From an uncultured Peptococcaceae bacterium (lineage in GTDB: Bacteria; Bacillota; Desulfitobacteriia; Desulfitobacteriales; Syntrophobotulaceae): a stretch of DNA of 5,216 bases. Shown here in pieces: positions 4,269-5,216 of this stretch. A model generated the notes under the pieces. It had not been told where the DNA came from and did no database searches. It saw only the letters and a program-made list of their open reading frames with translations. Location of the stretch: the NCBI GenBank assembly GCA_937892995.1, contig CALBJS010000178.1, positions 1-5,216 of the forward strand, in the 5' to 3' direction. Position 1 is the first letter of the stretch. Each line of letters begins with the position of its first letter. The translations under genes and the position numbers were made by a program.

Positions 4269-5009
4269 TTAAGATAGAGTGATCGGAATATCAAGTATTA
4301 TTTCCTGTTCTTCCTTAGTAAATCCAATTACTTTCGTCGGATGATCCTTCATTTTTTCGGTATATTTTTTGGAAACCTCAAAATCATCACCAAAATGCAT
4401 AGGAATGAGAATTTTGGGGGTTAGCTCTTGAAGGAAGTAATCTGCTCCTAGGCAATAATTATGTTCCAGCCTTGGGTCTACCGGGAAGAACGCAATATCG
4501 ATAGGTTCAGGTTTAATCTTGGCTAATTCTTCTTTGAACCATTGTTCGGCCTTTTCGATTCCTTCGGGTGTATCTCTCCACCAGTGCCACCAATTTAAAT
4601 CTCCGGCATGAAACAGATGGATACCGGACCATTCGATTAGAAAAGAAACGCCAACATCGGTTGACCCGTATGCTTTGATGTTCACGTCTTCAATTTGGAT
4701 TTCATCAGAGGGGGACATGAAATAGATATTTTCTTTTTTTTCTTTCACCTTGAGATCATCACTTATCCTAATGTCATCACTTAGGATATATTTGCTGGAC
4801 GGATTATTTCTTTGCCATTCAAAGATGCGGGGGTTAAAGTGATCGGGATGAGCGTGAGAGCAGAAAACAAGAATATTTTTATTTCCCATACTGAGCTTGC
4901 CTTGCAGATAATCGAAAATAAATAAGTGTTTTTTTGTTTCCACTCTAAAACCGCTGTGATAGAGATATTGAATTTTAATGGTCTGTGTTTCCATGATTTG
5001 TTTTTTCAT
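4269..5009 (-). CDS. MBL-fold metallo-hydrolase, UlaG-like (COG2220)
   Basis: This 246-residue cytosolic protein has the metallo-beta-lactamase fold. The metal motif HAHPDH (52-57) follows the strand NILVFCS. HAGD (134-137) supplies the bridging Asp and a His, and H205 in PMHFGDDF (203-210) fits the last metal-ligand His. This set supports two bound metal ions, usually zinc, iron or manganese, and hydrolytic activity. The simple architecture without extra domains resembles UlaG-like hydrolases that act on small phosphorylated or lactone substrates, but the substrate here is unknown. An aromatic run, NWWHWW (139-144), follows the HAGD motif and could shape the active site. The start at 5009 has GGGAG (5017-5021) seven bases upstream; the in-frame ATG at 4994 has no such site. 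There is no signal peptide. It is the first of three minus-strand genes, with AT-rich DNA upstream and no clear terminator after it. Confidence 0.88.
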   Translation of the reverse strand: MKKQIMETQTIKIQYLYHSGFRVETKKHLFIFDYLQGKLSMGNKNILVFCSHAHPDHFNPRIFEWQRNNPSSKYILSDDIRISDDLKVKEKKENIYFMSPSDEIQIEDVNIKAYGSTDVGVSFLIEWSGIHLFHAGDLNWWHWWRDTPEGIEKAEQWFKEELAKIKPEPIDIAFFPVDPRLEHNYCLGADYFLQELTPKILIPMHFGDDFEVSKKYTEKMKDHPTKVIGFTKEEQEIILDIPITLS

Positions 5010-5216
5010 AGACAGTCTCCCATATAAGTATTTTTTATAAGAACTCTTGTTTAGTAGTTATCTTTTCGGTCTCGTATCTATCCTAGCATTTCTTGGGGAT
5101 CTAGAGTATATTTTTCATAAAAAGAAATTATTTTCAAAAGATAAAAATTTGGTAGTGGTTTAACTTAGAGTAAAATTATCGTAGGCAAAACAAGTAAAAA
5201 AATATGGGAAGAATAA
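5010..5216. other. AT-rich region upstream of the MBL-fold gene; no gene seen
   Basis: These 207 bases are strongly AT-rich with several A and T tracts, as expected of a promoter-bearing upstream region. On the minus strand a TATACT that could be a -10 lies at 5115-5120, but its -35 is poor (TTGAAA is about 21 bp away). An ATG on the plus strand at 5203 has no Shine-Dalgarno site before it and runs off the window. I see no RNA gene or repeat that I can support. Confidence 0.4.

Noticed and set aside
1..5216. CRISPR array, insertion sequence, prophage or defence system
   Set aside because: I found no regularly spaced repeats, transposase or integrase motifs, terminal inverted repeats, or toxin/nuclease signatures. 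The content is housekeeping plus small conserved genes.

Overview
The window looks like a chromosomal housekeeping segment from a low-to-moderate G+C, Gram-positive anaerobe-type Firmicute. The trmK-yqfO (Nif3) gene pair is the arrangement found downstream of sigA in Bacillus and Clostridia. The RNase P RNA is class A, the Shine-Dalgarno sites are strong AAGGAGG types, and the promoters are SigA-like. A member of the Peptococcaceae (Desulfosporosinus/Desulfitobacterium-like) is my best guess. That is an inference from gene order and protein flavour, not something the sequence proves.

Layout. Bases 1-50 are the 3' part of a tRNA with a CAU anticodon (elongator Met or Ile2), cut by the window edge and followed by a modest hairpin terminator. 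On the + strand, trmK (266-1090, tRNA m1A22 methyltransferase) overlaps by 16 bp the start of a Nif3/YqfO-family dinuclear-metal protein (1075-2262), so the two form a translationally coupled unit. A 277-bp intergenic region follows. It holds a cluster of five DnaA-box-like 9-mers (2254-2361), an AT-rich stretch, and a SigA promoter (TTGACC-N17-TACGAT). This promoter is placed to start rnpB, the RNase P RNA (2540-2915), exactly at the first base of helix P1.

A 17-bp hairpin (2948-2986) terminates rnpB and probably also the converging minus-strand genes. The minus-strand half holds three genes with substantial gaps between them: a UlaG-like metallo-beta-lactamase-fold hydrolase (4269-5009), a DUF456 small membrane protein (3580-4053), and a two-CBS-domain protein (3014-3463) with its own extended -10 promoter. 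No gene-free stretch exceeds 300 bases. The last 207 bases are AT-rich upstream DNA with no gene I can support.

How the parts relate. The left half has a tRNA-biology flavour: a tRNA, a tRNA-modifying enzyme and the RNA that matures tRNA 5' ends. This may simply reflect clustering of housekeeping genes. The right half is a run of poorly characterised accessory genes with no clear shared pathway. I see no CRISPR array, mobile element, prophage or defence system. The most interesting unexplained signal is the DnaA-box cluster between the Nif3 gene and rnpB, away from any visible dnaA/dnaN locus. It resembles the non-origin DnaA-binding clusters known in B. subtilis.
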